Source: Poronia punctata
Lineage: Eukaryota > Ascomycota > Sordariomycetes > Xylariales > Xylariaceae
Direction: 5' to 3'
Length of the DNA stretch: 64,000 nucleotides
NCBI GenBank assembly: GCA_022579005.1
Contig: MU401502.1
Location: forward strand, 1-64,000
The notes beneath the pieces were generated by a model that worked only from the letters and a program-made list of their open reading frames with translations, did no database searches and had not been told where the DNA came from. The position numbers were made by a program, and so were the translations under genes. This document shows, in pieces, positions 45,890 through 57,303 of this stretch. Numbering within the stretch: the stretch's first letter is position 1; the number at the start of each line of letters is the position of its first letter.

Positions 45890-47103
45890 CTAAGCCTTGA
45901 CCTTCTTCAAAGGCGGCGCCTCATCATCATCGTCATCTTCGTTTTCCTCGCCTTCATTCATCTCCTCGTCATCGTCTTCAAAGTCGATATCGCTCATGGC
46001 GTCAGCTTCTTGCGCTTGTGCTTTGAGGCTGGTTAGCATATAGATCCACCACGCGGATAACACTTGCTAGGTTTAAGGGGGACTCACTGAAATATTTGAG
46101 AGCGCTGGGCCACAGGTCCTCGCTAAAGGCAACCGCTAGGTCATCGCCATCCGGGAAAATCTCAAGAGCTAGCGGATCTTCCTCGTCATCTTCGTCGTCA
46201 TCATCTTCTTCGTCGTCTTCATCCTCCTTCGACTCAGAAGCCTTGCCATCTTTCCTCTCAGCACGTCTCTTCTTATCCTCTTCAACCGCAACAGCGCTCT
46301 CCTCGGCCGAGACGTCTTCGCCGCGATAACCGAACCAGCAAAAGAACGAAACACCACCAAGACCATACGCATCAATCTTCTCCCGAAGAGCCTTTTGGTT
46401 GGCAGTGTACTCCTCCGGCTTCGTGATCTTCTTCTTCTTTTCTCCGTTGGCCTGGTCCTTCTTCTTATCCTCTTCCCAGACCTTGACGGCCAAGTCAAGA
46501 AGACCATGCGTCAGGTCCTTCCCGGCCTTCCACCTGATCGGGACAGGCTCGCTCACGAGACCGGCATAGCCGTCCTTGGAGCGGCGGTACCAGAACTTTT
46601 TCTCCAGCACCTTGTCCTCGAAATACTCGTTTTCCGAGAACTCCATCCTGATCGCGATGCTACGGGGGTCACCCTTGCCGCCGTCCTCTATCTCAAAGTG
46701 CGAAACCGACACCACTGTCAGAGAGGAGAGCAGCAGGGCAGAGTCGCTGGGCTGGATGTATTGGTCTACATCCGGAGGCGCCTGTTCCAGGACCAAGGGC
46801 CAGAAGTTGGGGATCTTGGCTACCAGCTTCTCCCTCTTTTCAAACAGAGGTTTAGAAAGGGTGTATTGTTGGCGGACTCGAAGACTTGTTAGCAAGCATA
46901 TCCGATAGACCAGTGATTTTCAAAGAGTAGAAAAAGGGAGGACAACAACACAACAGTCCAAATCCGATGACCTGTCCAACTTGGTTCTAGAAGCGTTGAA
47001 TAGCTAGACACTCACTAATTTCAGTTTCGACATCTTCGAATTCTCTTTCGAGGTCAGCCAGGTCCTCGTAAGTGGCATTAATCTCCTCGACAGATTCAGC
47101 CAT
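45890..47103 (-). CDS. SET/Vps75-like NAP-family histone chaperone
   Basis: NAP-family chaperones bind H3-H4 or H2A-H2B and act in nucleosome assembly. Three exons: 47103-47016, 46876-46088 and 46020-45890. The introns are 139 and 67 nt, and the product is 335 residues. Exon 1 gives the start of the long dimerisation helix (EEINATYEDLADLEREFEDV). Exon 2 continues with FEKREKLVAKIPNFWPLVL, then FSENEYFEDKVLEKKFWYRR and GVSFFCWFGY, then the DLWPSALKYF end of the earmuff domain. This resembles human SET/TAF-I more than Nap1. An acidic Asp/Glu loop interrupts the domain near 240-265, and a second acidic tail ends in PPLKKVKA, a possible nuclear signal. Exon 3's acceptor was chosen to keep the AQAQEADAMSDIDFEDDDEE frame. 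Vps75 is the likely fungal counterpart, but no symbol is asserted. Confidence 0.88.
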
Positions 47104-48256
47104 GTTTGTAGTATAAGTTGAGGAACAATGAGAATACTATTTCTTTTCTTTGGGCTGCAATTTGTTCATAAGAGGGACGGAGTGGTAGCAAACTAAACAA
47201 ATTTATACCTGTGCAAACAGGGAATAAATAAAAAAAATTCAATGAGTGTTCCGACCAAGGTCAATCCTGCAGCAGATGCGAACCACTGCCTAGGAAGCTC
47301 ACAAGCTCTGGTGGAGCTTTTGAGAACCCAGATAAAATAAAAATTATCGCCTGACCAATTGGCCTGTACTATTGGTCCGTAAGGGGGAGGCAAGGCCCCA
47401 GGACTGTGAAGCCCACTTGCAAGTTTAGCCCACCTTTTAGAACCACACCTCCCGTCCTCTAAATTTGTCCATATTACGAGATACGTACAACGCGTATAAC
47501 ACATGTCTGTATAGAAATTAATACTAGCTTCTGGGACACAGGCGTCACGTATATAAAACAACGTGAGGCTGGTCAAGAAAACTTCTGACTACAACCGATA
47601 TAAATAGACGCGGCAACGTCACTTCTAAACTGGGCGGGAAGGAGCTTGCGCAATCATGTCCTAGGTAGCCTGAAACGCCCTTTGAGAAAGAGTTTTGTCA
47701 CCCTGAGTTTACATAGGTGTCTCTTCTATTTGTCTCTACTCCTGCGTCCCCATTTCCTTGCTATCTCTGATGTCGTGTTACCCAATGCCACTTGGAATAC
47801 CTACCTCAGGTATCCCGCCGTCATGTGTGGCCTTGGTTCGGGGGGCAGGTAAAAAAGGTTTTCCCGCTTCGGAATATTTAACACGATAACACATATGTCA
47901 AAGCAAAATAGTAATTTGTATCTACAGAGTCATTGTCGTAGTCCTGTCACACGTCAGGGTCCTGACTCCCGACTAGAGAAACTTTAGCGGGGGTAGAAAG
48001 GGCCCTTGGCGGGGGATTAATGGGGGTGAGAAGTCTCCACCAATAACCTTGCTAGCGCCGCGCGGTGTTCAGGCGGTGGCAGAAAAGATAAAACTTCTTC
48101 CCCATTCTTATTCTTATCGGAATTCATGAATTATAGGTAGACCGGGGGGCATCACTTTCCAAGCTTGTCGCATATTAACGGATTTTGAAGCTACCGCGAC
48201 AAAAACAATTTAATACGGGCGATTATATATATTATAATAAAGTATAATCATCCACC
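47104..48256. other. divergent intergenic region SET-like / TIM22
   Basis: About 1.15 kb without a supported gene. A short AT stretch just before TIM22 (48225-48248) may carry its core promoter. Confidence 0.55.
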
Positions 48257-48948
48257 ATGAATAACATACCAGGCCTAGGAGCCCCTTCGGGGCGAACATA
48301 TGATCAGAATGATCCCAACATCAAAGCTGTTAGTTGTTCCTCCTCTCTCTCACGATGAAATCGCAAACGAGCTGACTGATCCCGACTCTTCTTTCCAGAT
48401 GACTGCGATCATGGAGTCTTGTTTCGGCAAGTCCGCGATATCCGGCGTCATGGGTTTCGGCATGGGCGGTCTTTTCGGAATGTTCATGGCCTCTGTATGT
48501 TTTTTTTTCCTCCCTATCTTATTCTCTTTCAACCCCCCCCCCCCCCCCCCAACTTTCCGCGCATACTAATACGATATACATCAACTAGATGGCCTACGAC
48601 ACACCATACCATACCCCCGGAACAGCAGGCGGCCCATCGACCGCGAAACCGATAGGCGAACTCCCCTGGAAACAACAGCTAAAGGTCGGCTTCAAAGACA
48701 TGGGCAGCCGATCCTACAGCACGGCCAAGAACTTTGGCAAAGTCGGTCTCCTATTCAGCGGTATCGAATGCGGCATCGAGGGCTTCCGGGCGAAAAACGA
48801 TCTGGCAAACGGCGTCGCGGCCGGATGTCTGACGGGTGGTTTATTGGCCAGAAACGGAGGTCCGACTGCCGTGGCTGGTGGTTGTGCCGCCTTTGCCGCT
48901 TTCAGCGCTGCTATTGATACGTATATGCGGCAGCCGTCTGAAGAGTAA
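48257..48948 (+). CDS. TIM22: mitochondrial inner membrane translocase subunit Tim22
   Basis: Tim22 is the channel subunit of the carrier translocase, which inserts multi-span carriers into the inner membrane. Three exons: 48257-48328, 48399-48494 and 48589-48948, all in phase 0, encoding 175 residues. Exon 2 encodes the first membrane helix with the cysteine in ESCFGKS and glycines in [17 protein letters not shown]. Exon 3 carries the [19 protein letters not shown] segment, the hallmark of the Tim17/22/23 family, and two more glycine-rich helices. Both conserved cysteines that form the Tim22 disulfide are visible. Intron 2 contains 18 consecutive C residues (48533-48550) about 40 nt before the acceptor. 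Confidence 0.94.
48533..48550. repeat. poly-C tract in TIM22 intron 2
   Basis: Eighteen uninterrupted C residues lie within the 94-nt intron. The length may be imprecise because homopolymers are prone to sequencing error. Confidence 0.8.
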
Positions 48949-49951
48949 CTGGAATCTCTTTGGTCTTTTGTCTCATCTTTGTACATTTTCGGGCATTTCG
49001 GATTTTATATCTATCGCATAGCACAGCACAGCATCAATGGCGTTACGGACACGGGGGTTGAAGTTTGGTTGGGCGCGTTGGGCGGGAAAATAAACTGTAT
49101 CAACAATATCCATCTCTCTCCACTTGGGAAAGGGCTTCAAGCGGGCGTCGAAACGTGGGCGCTCTATAAACAACATTATACATTACTTATCTGTCCCTTT
49201 CCTGTATAAACAAAAGCTGCACGTTGGGATATTGTCCACGCCCGGTGTTGTTTTCCGTTACCAGACGAGCCACTGTTATGATATTGGTCTGATGAGACGA
49301 CATATACGATACTACGAGTAGGTATATATACAAACTTAATGTTAATGTTTGTCTATCTGTGGGAAAACTTCATGTTTTGAACCCGTCGCGAGCTAGAACC
49401 GGAACCGAAGGACGCTCACCAGAGGTTATTCATTTCCGAGCCCAAGACGGTCCTAAATAGAAGATCGATAGTCCTATGAGACATGGGGAGATGATGAAAT
49501 GAAGACATATCGGCTGGTGGATGGATGATAAGCTGTCTGTCTATCTGATTTCGGACAATTTCCGCTCAAGGTAGCCGGGCTGCGATATTGTTCCTGTTCT
49601 GTTTTATTTCACCACCCCTTTCGTTTCGTTTAAGAAGTTTTTCTTCTTCGGCGCCCCTTTTCTCCCTCTTGCTCTTTCTTCGTCCCCATAGGCGCGGGAG
49701 TAAAAGTTCAACTTCCTTATATTTCTTTTATTTCCCAATTATATCTGGAAACCCTGTCCGCCGCCTACATATATACAAAGCTCAAAAGCTGTTCGTTCCT
49801 AAATATATGGATATATATATATATAAGATGTGCGCATAAATCTGCACCAATTCCCCCCCAAAAAAGCCACGCAACTCCTTCTTAAATCGTCTGGTCTCAT
49901 TTCTTTTCCATAGTTATCCTAGCTGTATCTTGCAGCACATCCAAAAGGCAA
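48949..49951. other. convergent intergenic region TIM22 / GH16
   Basis: About 1 kb between two facing 3' ends. No gene or RNA is recognised. Confidence 0.55.
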
Positions 49952-51370
49952 TCACGATGTTGCTTTGTAGATTTCGAAAGCTCCGAATTCCCAAAAGGCA
50001 TCCGCAAATGCGCTCGGGTTATTTGCAACGAAATCGGTACAGTTACTGGGACCTGAAAACCTATAGTTAGTATATCAAACCACTTTCGCATCCTCAGAAT
50101 GAGGACGGCAGGAAATTATGCTTACATCCGCTCTGCGCGTACACTCCGCCGGCATACTGGCCGCAGAGATCGATATTGACGATGATGCTTTGGTTTCCAA
50201 AATGGGAAGAGATGTCGCAATTCGTATTCGGGAAGTCGGCGTCGGCCTGACCCCAGGTGCTAGGATCGGGATGTTTAGATGTGATGTCGTCGGGAATGGA
50301 ATCGCGTCCAAACTGCCACATCCGGATGCCCTGATCTCTCCACTCCATGGCCATGACGCCACCATTCTTGTCGTTGAACCCCCGGCCGTACGAATCCTCG
50401 GATCCACCGACGCCACAGCCGGCGTTGTTGTTGGTGCCGTTGTAGCAGTTGCCTGCTAGCGACGAGCCCGTCATCTTCCGTTTCACACCATCAACCGAAC
50501 ACCCGTCCGTCGTGTGTAGCGTCATCTGATTACCGTCGGTGGCTTTGTTGACCGCTTCCATCACGTCGATTTCGCCATTGGAGGGCCAGTCAGTCTGGTC
50601 TGTAAGCCATAATGCAGGCCAAGTCCCGCAGCCAAATGGTGTATGCTTCACGTCGAAGATAAAGAGGCCGGTTTCATACTGTCTCTTGGACTCGACACGC
50701 ACGGAGAAACGGCCTGTCGACGCGTCAGGCTCAGATCCTGGTCCCACACTCGTGTCCACCTTCAGTACCGCGGTGCTCTCGGAAGCGAAAGTGAGATTCT
50801 AATATTGAAACAAAACGTTAGTCCCTGCCGATGGTTAGGGGTCTCAAAAAGAGGGAGAGTGTTCTGAAGGAACAGGGCAGCTTTCGTACTAGTTGTTCGG
50901 CATGCTCCCTAGGGACGTAATGTACGAACCCCTGAGCCGGATCATAGCCAGTGAAGTAATTGAAGTTGTCGAAGAAAGTGGTCCCGGAATCTGTACGTAT
51001 GTTTCTCTCATTAACGACGGATCTACAACGAAAGGCCGGGAAATCAGAATAACTTACACTCGTCGGCTAGTGCATAGTCGAGCTTGAAGTAGTTGGGGTA
51101 TCGGTTGGCCTGGGTGACTTTGACAGGCACTACGACGACGATGACGATGACGATGACGACAATGGTAACCACTATAGCCCACGTTCTTTTGCGCCAGTAT
51201 TTTGGTTTCCACCACGGCTCATCTTCCGGGAAATACAATGGACGAGGCACGCCTCTCCCTGCAAAGCCAGCTTGTGGTGATGTTGTTTCTAATTCGACGT
51301 CCCTGACTTGAATACCACCAGGACCTGCCTGGCCTTTGTAGGCCGTAGACTCGTTCCACTCCATGGTCAT
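49952..51370 (-). CDS. membrane-anchored GH16 endo-1,3(4)-beta-glucanase
   Basis: Four exons on the minus strand: 51370-51058, 50990-50890, 50798-50126 and 50052-49952. The introns are 67, 91 and 73 nt, and the product is 395 residues. About 64 cytoplasmic residues precede a single membrane helix made almost only of Ile and Val (about 66-83), so it is a type II membrane protein. The GH16 domain follows with SGTTFFDNFNYFTGYDP, then CGTWPALWLTDQ, then the catalytic GEIDVMEAVN (E214, D216, E219), and a Cys-rich region typical of the fungal endo-glucanase branch. The end reads NCTDFVANNPSAFADAFWEF and finishes KATS. Splice sites were set by the continuity of this conserved end. Start 51370 and a second ATG two codons later (51364) are equally possible. 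Likely role: remodelling of wall beta-glucan at the cell surface. Confidence 0.9.
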
Positions 51371-53500
51371 CTGTATATTACTGCGTGCCCAGCAGATACC
51401 CAGTTGATTTATATAGACAGAAGTAAAGACAAGAGGTGTATATTAGCCTCGCCCTAAGGATTATGCGCTCGTTGGTTTGCTTTGCGCAAAGCGAATCTTC
51501 TACCGAGGCTACCTATTGAAGAAGCTGGTTCGATCTTGTTCACTTGTTGTTAGAATCTCTGACGTTTGCTATCATCCCGCCCCTCTGATGATTAAGGTAG
51601 GTAATGGAGACCGTTAAACGTAAATGTGTACCTGGATAACGCTGGTATGCCTGGACACGAATATAGAACGGGGGCAACCTTGAAGTGAATTAGGTATAAC
51701 GTGTATTATGTAGCAATGTATGTAGGCAGGTAGGTATGGTAGCTAGCAGCACCGGCAAGGAGGTGCCGTGCACACCTTTTATTTGAAATTTTCTGCGGCT
51801 CAGTCGAGACTTCCTCGCAAAAAGTTTCAACCTGCGTGGTTGAGAGGGGCCATATGTGTACATCACGTAAGTACACAACTCGACGGCCTCGGTTGGCAGC
51901 GCACTCCAATACGAGGTTCATATGAACAGGTTGTTATTGGTCTTATATTCCGGGTATCTAGCACCGAATCGAACTGCCCAACTGGGATAGACAGGGAGCC
52001 AAGGCCGCATTTTGATACCGCGGTTTTCTAGGCGAGCGCAGAATACAGGGCGACGGAGTTGTTTGAAGAAAAAGGTCTTGGGCGAAAGTTGGGCGTGCGT
52101 TGGCCCGGAAGTTTCAAAATGGGCCGATTGGGGGCACTTTTGATTCTCTGGCGCCGTTGAAGTCACATAACGGCCAATCACGCATACGCATATCTCATTG
52201 GTTATCTTTGAGGACCCTGGGACCCCCAGCTTTCCTGCCCTCACTTCTTCTCGCTATAATCATTTGGAGAGCATCTCAAGAACTTGAAACGTGTTGCATT
52301 TACGTCTTGTGCGCAGACACTGAAAATGTCTAGAATGTAGTATGGACATGCGAGTTGGCTAAAGAGTCAGTCAAACGAGACAGATACGTACCTGTCAAGA
52401 AAAATCAAGAGGCGGCTTGTGGAAATGATACGGTGTATTCAGTTGACAGCAGAACAGTCTCGGCCGGGCTCCGTGGATGGAGTAGGTATTGCGAGTCATC
52501 GTTACATGCAGATATATGCGAATCACTAGTCTTGATTAGTACTAGACACATACCTTAAAGTAGACAACACCCAATACAGTAAGTGCGCATGTGGGCCAAT
52601 ACGACCGTCATCGTGGGACACAGCCCCCTTACTCCCGGAAGCACACGTACTTTAACACTTTTTATATACTTTAGATATAAGACGCATAATAGGCAGCCAT
52701 ATAACCCAATTGTATTTTAACTGTGTCATTCAAGTGTCCATTTTCTACCTTCCTGTCCAGTAGTTTCTTATGCTGCTGCGCTTCTACACCTATCTACCGT
52801 TAAAGTTAAGTGTTCTGTTACCTCGCTGATAAGGCCCATGCACTGCCAAGCCCCTACCAGGTAACATTGTGCATTGTTTACATAGTAACCCTGCCCTACT
52901 GCATGACATTAGATTCTAACAGATACAGGAATGGCTTCATCTCCTAGATAGATACGTCTAGCCCAACTTTGTCTAGAGATATATTGATGCCTGTTCCTTC
53001 ATTAGACGAGAAACCCTGCTTCCTGCACTAGCAAGCGATGGATACCTCCACGTGCGGACGTCGGTGGTTGTCGTGGAGATGTGAGTTGAGGCCAATGTCC
53101 TACTTGCGCGTATACTATGTAGGTACTCTTTGACCGAGCGGCACCGCATGTCATGATAACCCAGTTGGAACATAAGGTAGGTTTCCTCCCTAGCCTGTTA
53201 TTCATTCCCCGGTAGGTATGACACCTGGAGAGTAGACGGCATTTTCTGTCAGTTATAATATACAAAGTAGCTCATATGTATTTGTTATCTCCCCCCAACG
53301 TAACAATAACAACATCCCCTATGGCAGGATTCTGTTATGCACAACAGGTGCGCAGGAATATGGTTGGGTATAAACTTGGTTCATAATGAAAAACCGTCGC
53401 TTCTGGATTTGAATTATTGCTCTGTGTTGTGGTTCGCTCCCACGTCGTGGCGCGCACGAACAGAACGAAGCTCTCTATCCGAGCCTCACTCGGTCCCTTT
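51371..53500. other. 2.1-kb intergenic region
   Basis: This region lies between the membrane GH16 gene's 5' end and the PRP45 3' end. No supported gene, repeat array or RNA is seen; all frames are short and lack motifs. Confidence 0.5.
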
Positions 53501-55380
53501 TTATTCCTCGTCTTCCTCCACCCTTGCGCGTTTGGGTTCCCTCGATTCGCTCTCTTGCAAACCATAGCCTCTTTTCGAGGAAGATGTCTGGTCAACTTCG
53601 GCCATGAACCTGTCCATTTGAAACGGATCATTTCCCGCTGTATCGCGTTCGAATTGTACTGGTCCTTCTCGTGCCTGTTTCATTGTAGGGTTAGTGGACG
53701 GCCAAATATATACAAATAAACTGGAGAAGGGGAAAAGCTCACCTCAGCATCTGCCGCTCCATTGAACGTGCCGCGACCAAGAGCCTCGCCGAAGCGGCTG
53801 GTCTTTTGGATCTTGTCCATCTCTCTGTCCCCGGCCGCTTCGTCTTCAAAATCCTCCATATTCTGGCTGGGGCGGTATATGCTATTGATGGCATCCTGTG
53901 CTGCAAAAAGGGGCTTGTCGTAAGGGTTATCTTCGTTAAAGCCGCTGTCGAAGCCGCTCGACCGATTAAAGAGTCTCGAATCATACATTGACTCGGCTTG
54001 TGTTGTTGGCTTGGCTAGACCAAGGGCGATCTTCTCTGATATATCGCGGTTCTGTTCCCGAGCCATGACCTGTATCCTTCTCTCCGCGCCCATTCTTGAC
54101 TGTCGTAGTTTCCGCTCCTCTTCCCGACGTTTTTCTGCACGAGCCTTCTCTCTTTCCCGAATTTCTGAATCTTCACTATCGGATCCCGAGCCTGAATAAC
54201 TGTAGCTTCGCGAACGAGAACGAGAGCGAGAAGGGGAGCGACTGGACTCTCGTGAGTGTCTTCGTCTGGAAGTGCCAGCACGCTCCTCTCGGGCTTTTTG
54301 TGCAAGCATGCGCAGACTCTCGTCCTTTTGGGCCTTTTCCTTCTCGGCGAGCCGCTGTTGCATGAGGGCCCGTTGTCGGACTTCCTCTCGAGCATGGCGG
54401 TCAGCCATGAACAAAGCTTCGGAGAATTGTGCAAACTTGTCGTTGATAGTAACATCCTGCAATCCTCGCCCATCTGCGGCCAGTCGTTTGTCCAGCGGGA
54501 CCGTGAAGCCTTTGGGATTCTTCCAGTTCGATACAGGGGGCGGAATTTTCCATGCCTCTTGGTCTTCTGCTGTTAGCTTTCGGGGTGGTGACCGAAGTAT
54601 AGGAGGCGGTGGACTTGGGGGACCCTTAATTATACTAGTTAGTTGCGCGATCCAGACAGATAACCTTGCCACCACGAAACCCGAAGTTGCACTTACCCGA
54701 GGAATCTTCTTGTGCTTGAATTTTGGTGGTTCCATCGGATCCTTTTGCCGTTCCACTATCTTCATAATGCGGTCCTGTTTCTTCGAGTTGTCACCCATTT
54801 GATTGGCCGGTGTATATCGGACGTACGTCGCCTCCCTCTTAGAGTTGATGTTGAGGGTTTTCGGTTTCTGGGAAGCAACGGCGGATCCGACAAGTGCGGC
54901 CAACGCAGCCTTTGTTTTCTCCGTGGTCTCTGTGACCTGCTCCTGGCTAGGCCGAGCGAGGCTTATTTCTCCTGCATCTGCCCGTTGACGTAATGGGATT
55001 AAATCTTTGAACGATGCCTGAACGATCCGGTTCTCTGCGTGCCCTTGTCTCGCAATCGCATCGTATTTCACCTTGCCCTGGGCGTCAACTTGTATCGCAA
55101 GGGCATTGCTCGGCCCAGAGCTCCTCTTCGACCCCGGGTATTGAGCAATATGGATCTCGGGAAAGGCTCCTCCATTTCCAAAATCTTCGTCGGTCCTAGG
55201 CCGCCAGCCCGCGCGCTGACCGTACGGGGGTGGTCCGGCTCGCCGCAAAACGATTTGTGATTCATCTATTTGGCCCGGCCCAACGATCCGCGGGCCTTTT
55301 TGTTGTGCATGAATGGGTATTTCCTCATCTTCACCGGTGTATCGGGGTTTAGGCAGCGCTGCCGCAAGGGACAGAGACAT
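53501..55380 (-). CDS. PRP45: pre-mRNA-processing protein Prp45 (SNW1/SKIP)
   Basis: Prp45/SNW1 is a scaffold subunit of the activated spliceosome and also a transcription cofactor. Three exons: 55380-54697, 54624-53743 and 53674-53501. They give 579 residues. Intron 1 is 72 nt, has GTAAGT, CTAAC and AAG signals, and contains no stop codon in frame, so retention would insert 24 residues. The SNW domain contains the SNWKNPKGF motif (about 260-268) after the conserved GPPSPPPPILRSPPRKLTAE. C-terminal to it come a Glu/Arg-rich helix, an Arg-Ser tract (RSPSRSRSRSRSYSYS) and DKPLFAAQDAINSIYRP. Exon 3 supplies the end, with GPVQFERDT and DPFQMDRFMAEV. ATG 55380 is chosen because the longer frame begins at a non-ATG codon and this start gives the family-typical beginning. 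Confidence 0.93.
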
Positions 55381-56480
55381 CGCGACGCACGCGTTCGAGA
55401 GTCGTGATAGTTGACGCGTTAATGTAGGTCTTCTCGCCAACAGACGCTTTGCGGTAGATATTCGTCTCTCCTAAACCGAAGCGCAGTGTCGTGATATGCG
55501 CAGTTGGACGAAACGCAATACTAATAGTGACCGTTGATAGCCTATTTCACTGGAGGTTTACCTCATCAGAGGAAGAATTTCCAAGTAATTGGAGCTCTGA
55601 TGAAATTGAGGCTTGATGTGGGTCTAGTCATTTGTTATGTGGCTGAGGCGGCAGAATGTGGCACAGCAATAAGTCCACTGACAAGATAACAAGTATTATC
55701 TACCGTACCGGGAAAGGGTGGTGAGAATTAATCGTTGGCAGGTTGCCAACGCGGTCTCGTTATAAGAATGCTTCCTTCAGGAAACAACCGTTGGTCAGAA
55801 AACAAGCGTTGTTAAAAATTGGATTATAGGCTCCTGATTGGTCAGAATTTCCAAAGCGGGTCTAAAAAAGACAATGTGGGTCGGAAACCTAGAAAAATGC
55901 AAAAGGCTGGCCCACTCCGCCAAAGGCTCCGCGGGGGTTCGAACCTGCAAAGCCTCTGACGGAGTGGGTGATCAAGCCACTCTACCAGATGTTGAAAAAC
56001 CGTCGCCCTATTAATGTACATATACCAACCAAGGGCTTGAGTAAGCAACGCATCTTTTTTAGCAACGATTCTTTTAAACAACGGTTGTTTTGCAAAACAA
56101 CGCTTCTCTGGCTACAGTATTTCCCGCTATGGTACACAGTGTTTGCGCCAGGTGCCCCTTTAATAATGAAGGTAGACCAAGCTCATACTCGTAATGCGTA
56201 TGCGATGTTCTAATTAAAAGTTTCCGAACATCTTAAAACCGAGAGTTTTGGGGATCATTAAATAGTACGTGTCTTTAATCCATCCGGGTCCTTGTAGTAT
56301 GGCAGTAAGATGCATTATGCCAGCCCGGATTCGTCCATCTCATTTGTATTTCATGCGTGTCCTAGCAGCCCAGAACCCTTCTTCGCTCCTATGTTACACC
56401 ACGGCCAGCTAGTTGCTAAAACGTGTCCCTTTGGATGCCTCAAAATATGCCCATTCAATATATAACTCCCATCCAGTAGT
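55381..56480. other. intergenic region PRP45 / p24 gene
   Basis: Apart from the tRNA-like hairpin at 55.91-55.99 kb, nothing is recognised. A repeated AACAACG/GTTGTT theme around 55.78-55.81 and 56.04-56.10 kb flanks the hairpin. Confidence 0.5.
55911..55986 (-). other. tRNA-like hairpin with A-box and B-box matches
   Basis: On the minus strand the region contains TGGTAGAGTGG, matching the Pol III A box, and about 40 nt later GGTTCGAACCC, matching the B box, followed by CCGCGGAGCC. A tRNA acceptor stem cannot be formed with the sequence upstream, and the T-stem has a mismatch, so it is not an intact tRNA. The plus strand shows an 18-nt inverted repeat with two mismatches (55911-55928 and 55951-55968) around the B-box palindrome. 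It may be a tRNA pseudogene or a small tRNA-derived element. Confidence 0.4.
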
Positions 56481-57303
56481 TTATACGTAGCCCTTCCTTG
56501 CTCCCTAAAAGGGGTTAGTAAATGGATCTTTATCGATGCGGTTGACGGGCATAGGGACGTACCTGGAAGAAGAACCTGACAATGAAGACTTGCAAGCCGC
56601 CCATAGCAATGACCATAGCAATCTGTATGAAGCTGAAATTGACAATCCGCGATTCGGTACTACGAACGGTACTGAAGTTTCGGTTTTCTCTGGTGCGGAA
56701 GTACTTTTGGTTTCGGGTGATTGTAGAGAGAAGGCCGGATATCTTGTAGATGGATTCTTCGAGAGCGCTCGTCTGTTCGGGAGAAGAGCCTGGTTTGGCA
56801 GGAAGTTGCGCCCGCACTTCGTCCTCCACCTATTGTCACATTCAATCAGCCTTGCGTTCGCGCACCCAAAAAAGGTTTCGCCAGAAAAAAGGGGAACGGA
56901 CGGCGATCTCGAAGTCGACAAATTTGTCTGAGTATGTACTCATCTCATTGTTGAAGCAGAACTTGTAAGCCCCCATTTCGTTGGCTGTAAACACGAAATC
57001 GCCCTGGCGCTCCTTCTCGCCGTCCAGAATGATCCTGTCGGATGGGCCTGTAACTACATAGTCGACATCGAAGGATCCTCCTGCTTGCACCTTTAGGTAT
57101 TATCGTTAATATGACTTGTTCCTGGGCGCCCTGGACTCTGGGTAACCTACAGCGAAATAGAATGCGATCTTTTGACCTGCCTTGTGAGGTTCGGCATAGA
57201 AGCATGCTTTTTCGTTGGCTTGGAGTTTGTATGTCAAAGCAGTTGCAGATACCAGCGAGACCAGCCAGGCAAGCAGCCCGACCGACAGTAACGTTCCCTT
57301 CAT
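56481..57303 (-). CDS. p24 (EMP24/GP25L) family cargo receptor, Erp-like
   Basis: p24 proteins cycle between ER and Golgi in COPII and COPI vesicles and select GPI-anchored and other cargo. Four exons: 57303-57151, 57090-56902, 56829-56563 and 56504-56481. The introns are 60, 72 and 58 nt, and the product is 210 residues. A signal peptide (residues 1-20) is followed by the GOLD domain with two cysteines (C34 in NEKACFYAE and C96 in YKFCFNN) that form the conserved disulfide. A coiled-coil neck and one membrane helix (about 178-198) follow. The tail RFFFQGARKGYV has the diphenylalanine COPII signal. The last exon encodes only GARKGYV and the stop. The sequence resembles the gamma subfamily (yeast Erp proteins), but the precise paralogue is uncertain. 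Confidence 0.88.

Noticed and set aside
46096..46329. poly-Ser plus-strand frame
   Set aside because: It is the reverse reading of the Asp/Glu-rich codons in the SET-like chaperone.
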